Shown here: one piece after another, positions 2,822 to 5,582 of the stretch
Layout of the letters: every line of letters starts with the position of its first letter
How positions within the stretch are numbered: position 1 is the first letter of the stretch
Origin: Nitrospirota bacterium
GTDB lineage: Bacteria > Nitrospirota > CAKKRA01 > 9FT-COMBO-42-15
Reading direction: 5' to 3'
Length of the DNA stretch: 5,582 nt
Assembly (NCBI GenBank): GCA_023248415.1
Contig: JAHFEP010000071.1
Location: 7,507 to 13,088, forward strand
Made by a program: the position numbers and the translations under genes
The notes under the pieces: generated by a model
The model's input: only the letters and a program-made list of their open reading frames with translations
Databases searched by the model: none
What the model was told of the DNA's origin: nothing

Positions 2822-5582
2822 ATGAAGCAAGCGCAGTTATTAGCCAAGCTTACGAAGCCAAAATCGGCGCATGTGTTGCTCAGAAAAAGGCTGTTTAAGC
2901 TTCTTGATAAGGCGTGCAATTGTCCTGTTATCTGGATAACAGCCCCTCCTGGCGCTGGAAAGACCACGCTTGTTTCAACCTACATTGAGGAGAGAAAACT
3001 GCCATGCCTCTGGTATCAGATAGACGAAGGAGACGGCGATATTGCCTCCTTCTTCCACTACATGGGCATAGCAGCAAGGCAGGCAGCGCCCCGTTTCCGC
3101 AAGCCAATGCCATTACTGACTCCTGAATATCTGCAAGGTCTTCCTACATTTACAAGGAACTATTTCCGTGAGCTATACAGCCGAGTGTCAGGAAGAAGCG
3201 GAGAAGCGGGGAAACGGAGAAGGGGAGAAACGGAGAAGTCACCCCCTCGCCGATTCTCCGTTTCCCCGTTTCAGGTAGTATTGGACAACTATCAGGAGGC
3301 GCCGGCAGACTCACAACTTCATGAGATTATACAGGCAGGGCTTTCAGAAATTCCAGATGGAATAAATGTTATTATAATCAGCCGTATTGAACCGCCGCAG
3401 GCATTCTCACGGCTTCAGGCTAATAACATGATGACTAATCTCGGCTGGAACGAGATGAAACTAACTACTGAGGAGACACGCGGTATAGCGAAACTGTGTG
3501 GAATAAAAAATCCGTCAAATGAATTAATACAGAACCTGCATGACAAAACCAATGGCTGGACAGCCGGTATTGTGCTAATGCTGGAAAGACAGAAGTCAGA
3601 GGTTTTGCTGCAGAAAAGCGGCGGCAGTTTTACTCCGAAGGCAATGTTTGACTACTTTGCCTCTGAGATATTTCAGAAATTAGATAAACCTTCACAGGAA
3701 ATACTGCTGCAAACAGCCTTTCTGCCAATAATGACTGCACGTTTAGCGCAGCAGCTTACTGGTTCGCACCATGCTGGCCAGCTCCTTGCTGAATTAAGCC
3801 GCAGGAACTACTTTATCATAAAGAGACCCCTGCCTGACCCTGTTTATCAATATCATCCATTATTTCGTGAATTTTTATTGGCACAGACAAGGCAGCAGCT
3901 TACAGCTTCGCAACTTGTTCAAACACAGCACGGAGCAGCAGAGATATTAGAGGGGGCAGGTCAGGCAGAAGACGCTATGAACCTGTACAGGCATACAGAA
4001 GACTGGGCATCAATGGCGCGCATAATCCTTGCCAATGCACAGGCAATGATTGCACAGGGACGCAATCAGGCAGTAGAACAATGGATAAATTACCTGCCGC
4101 AGGCGGTTATTGATGAGACTCCGTGGCTGCTTTACTGGCTTGGGGTATGCCGGCTGCCCTTTAATCCAACTAAGGCAAGAAAGGATTTTGAAAAGGTCTA
4201 TGAGCTATTTCAGGCACAGCAGGATAGCAAGGGTATGCTTATTTCATTATCAAGCATTATGAATTGTGCGATATATGAGGGCGGCGACTTCTTTTTCCTT
4301 GACAAATGGATCAGGGTTGCTGAAGCCATTCCACCGGAATCCCTAACATCCCTTCCAGCAGATATTAAGGCTCAAATCTTTACTGGAATAACGTTTGCCC
4401 TTTTGGTTCGGCAGCCTGCGCACCCTGATATAGGGGTATGGGTAGAGCGGACCCTGCAGGCGATAGAATCTACCGCTGATATGAATCTGCGGATTCAGGG
4501 CGGCGTCATTCTCGCTGTCTACTTTTTCTGGACAGGCAATTTTAAGAAGGCGGCCTATGTGATGAATATCTTTCATGAGGCAGGAGGGGTAAAGGGGGCC
4601 ACAGCATTAACACAAATTAATATCCTGTTGACTGAGGCTATGTATGAATGGCTTGTAAAAGCAGATGCCGGCTCCTGTCTTAATAAAGTCATGCAAGGGC
4701 TGAATCTATCAGAAGCGACTGGCGTGCATCTGTGGGATTATCAACTGTCCTGTCTTGGGCTTGCCGCTGCCCTGTGTGGCGGTGATTTTGCCTCTGCCGA
4801 AGAAATGCTAAAAAAGACAGACTCAATGCTCAATGCTCGTAAAATGGATATCGCCTGGAATTATCTCCTTAGAGCTTGGCATGCCTTGCTGCGCGGGGCT
4901 GTTGATGAAGCAGTCAATCTACTGCCTGCCATGGATAATATGGCCAAATTACTTGGCATGTCCTTTGGCGATGGGTTGACCTGCCTTATCAGCGCCCAGA
5001 TTCTGCATCGGTCAGGCAGGAGCCGGGATGCCCTTAAACACCTCCGACGTGCGCATAAAATTGGCAGATCCCTGAAAAGCCTTCAGTTCGAGGCCTGTCT
5101 TATAGAGGCGCAGATTGCCTTTGATCACGGCCAAAGTCAAAAAGGTAAAAAAGCCTTAACAGATGCCTTTGCCATGGGAAATGAGCATGGCGTCTATAAT
5201 TGCCATTTCTGGCTGCCGGAGGTCATGTCCAACCTCTGTGCCAGGGCTTTGGAGCATGGGATAGAAGTGGAATATGTCCAGAACCTCATCCGCAGGCGCA
5301 GATTAAATCCACCCGTTGAAAAGATTAACCTTGAAAACTGGCCGTATCCGCTTAAGATATACACCCTCGGCAGGTTTGCAATAGTAAAAGATGACAAGCC
5401 ATTGCGGTTTACTGAAAAGGCAAAACACATGCCATTAAAATTACTCAAGGCAATAATTGCCTTTGGCGGCCGGGATATTGGCGCAGAGGCTGTGATAGAC
5501 ACCCTTTGGCCTGATGCAGACGGCGACACGGGTTTGCGCAGCCTGAATACCACGCTCCACCGGCTCCGCAAGCTGCTTGGCA
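2822..5582 (+). CDS. MalT-like STAND ATPase transcriptional regulator with C-terminal OmpR/BTAD-type DNA-binding region, 3' end cut off
   Basis: Reading from ATG 2822 there is no stop for 920 codons up to the window edge. The N-terminus MKQAQLLAKLTKPK and Walker A ITAPPGAGKTTL (39-50, K47) match MalT/LuxR-type signalling NTPases. Walker B is VVLDN (152-156), where D155 is followed by N156 instead of the usual second Asp, and SR (187-188) resembles their sensor region. HPLFREFLL (about residues 343-351, near 3850-3875) is the conserved motif ending the NTPase module. A long helical, TPR-like region follows to about residue 830, likely sensing a ligand or partner. From about 846, IYTLGRFAIVKDDKPL through RSLNTTLHRLRKLLG is an OmpR/SARP-style winged helix with the LWPDADGD segment, after which a BTAD domain usually follows, here beyond the edge. 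The order is the reverse of AfsR, which has the DNA-binding part first. The target genes are unknown. Residues about 123-149 look like a repeat-derived insertion (see the repeat entry). In-frame starts upstream are blocked by TAA 2813-2815, so ATG 2822 is well supported. Confidence 0.85.
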   Translation, partial: MKQAQLLAKLTKPKSAHVLLRKRLFKLLDKACNCPVIWITAPPGAGKTTLVSTYIEERKLPCLWYQIDEGDGDIASFFHYMGIAARQAAPRFRKPMPLLTPEYLQGLPTFTRNYFRELYSRVSGRSGEAGKRRRGETEKSPPRRFSVSPFQVVLDNYQEAPADSQLHEIIQAGLSEIPDGINVIIISRIEPPQAFSRLQANNMMTNLGWNEMKLTTEETRGIAKLCGIKNPSNELIQNLHDKTNGWTAGIVLMLERQKSEVLLQKSGGSFTPKAMFDYFASEIFQKLDKPSQEILLQTAFLPIMTARLAQQLTGSHHAGQLLAELSRRNYFIIKRPLPDPVYQYHPLFREFLLAQTRQQLTASQLVQTQHGAAEILEGAGQAEDAMNLYRHTEDWASMARIILANAQAMIAQGRNQAVEQWINYLPQAVIDETPWLLYWLGVCRLPFNPTKARKDFEKVYELFQAQQDSKGMLISLSSIMNCAIYEGGDFFFLDKWIRVAEAIPPESLTSLPADIKAQIFTGITFALLVRQPAHPDIGVWVERTLQAIESTADMNLRIQGGVILAVYFFWTGNFKKAAYVMNIFHEAGGVKGATALTQINILLTEAMYEWLVKADAGSCLNKVMQGLNLSEATGVHLWDYQLSCLGLAAALCGGDFASAEEMLKKTDSMLNARKMDIAWNYLLRAWHALLRGAVDEAVNLLPAMDNMAKLLGMSFGDGLTCLISAQILHRSGRSRDALKHLRRAHKIGRSLKSLQFEACLIEAQIAFDHGQSQKGKKALTDAFAMGNEHGVYNCHFWLPEVMSNLCARALEHGIEVEYVQNLIRRRRLNPPVEKINLENWPYPLKIYTLGRFAIVKDDKPLRFTEKAKHMPLKLLKAIIAFGGRDIGAEAVIDTLWPDADGDTGLRSLNTTLHRLRKLLG
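3188..3272. repeat. In-frame G/A-rich octamer repeat with inverted copy inside the regulator gene
   Basis: Five consecutive octamers of the form CGGRGAAR (the fourth starts with G) run from 3199 to 3238, and CGGAGAAG recurs exactly at 3199, 3215 and 3231. The reverse strand of 3245-3268 reads three more octamers, starting CGGGGAAA then CGGAGAAT. As a result 3207-3221 and 3254-3268 pair perfectly over 15 bp. The pairing extends to 19 bp (3203-3221 with 3254-3272) with one G-T wobble, around a 32-nt loop. The frame stays open and encodes a Gly/Glu/Arg/Lys/Ser/Pro-rich stretch (residues about 123-149) placed immediately before Walker B. The most likely reading is a small palindromic element inserted with frame retained. 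The exact borders are uncertain by several bases. Confidence 0.7.

Noticed and set aside
2616..2967. Several short overlapping frames on both strands around the nth-regulator junction
   Set aside because: They overlap the endonuclease III 3' end, the promoter and the regulator start, resemble no protein family and lack ribosome sites.
3199..3268. CRISPR-like array
   Set aside because: The units are 8 nt with no spacers, partly inverted and inside a coding gene.
3188..3272. Sequencing error or frameshift in the regulator at the repeat
   Set aside because: The frame before and after the repeat is the same and both sides give convincing NTPase sequence, so the gene is intact as read.
4781..4798. 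GGDF string in the regulator, suggesting a diguanylate cyclase motif
   Set aside because: The surrounding residues (ALCGGDFASAEEM) are TPR-like helix text, not a GGDEF domain, and the motif is incomplete.
5194..5571. 125-codon open frame on the minus strand
   Set aside because: It lies entirely opposite the winged-helix-encoding end of the regulator, has no recognisable domain, and its residue pattern fits antisense of a real gene.

Overview
The window holds five protein-coding genes, all on the + strand. The two end genes are cut by the window edges. It looks chromosomal, from a free-living bacterium of moderate GC content. A tungstate-uptake ABC system, a thermophile/Nitrospirota-style endonuclease III and a large MalT-like ATPase regulator with a C-terminal OmpR-type DNA-binding domain suggest an anaerobic or microaerophilic lineage such as Nitrospirota or Desulfobacterota. 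That placement is inference from family resemblance and should be held loosely. No rRNA, tRNA, CRISPR array, transposase or phage gene was seen.

Positions 1-1577 carry the end of tupB (tungstate permease) and all of tupC (its ATPase). The 260-bp gap between them is not plain spacer. It holds a nested set of inverted repeats (about 611-787) flanked on each side by a small palindrome with GTTTAGC-like arms. TupC has an intact Walker A, signature, Walker B and H-loop, but proline where the Q-loop glutamine should be. Positions 1575-2063 form a self-contained HU-type nucleoid protein unit: tandem A/T palindromes that fit an UP element, a good sigma-70 promoter with a 17-bp spacer, a perfect palindrome in the 5' leader, a strong Shine-Dalgarno, the CDS and a 13-bp-stem intrinsic terminator. 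Positions 2072-2728 encode endonuclease III with all catalytic and Fe-S cluster residues. It starts at a GTG just after the HU terminator with no visible ribosome site.

From 2822 to the right edge one uninterrupted reading frame (920 codons, still open) encodes a STAND-type ATPase followed by a helical-repeat region and an OmpR/SARP-like winged helix. A BTAD domain probably lies beyond the window. A near-consensus promoter (TTGCTT, 17 bp, TATAAT) places its predicted transcription start essentially on the ATG, so the mRNA may be leaderless. Inside the ATPase domain, just before Walker B, a G/A-rich octamer repeat with an inverted copy (about 3188-3272) seems to have entered the gene in frame. 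It adds about 27 mostly basic and polar residues that do not look like the rest of the protein.

The most interesting points are the in-frame palindromic insertion in the regulator, the candidate leaderless promoter, the Q-loop substitution in TupC and the repeat architecture splitting tupB from tupC. Nothing here clearly amounts to an undescribed multi-gene system.
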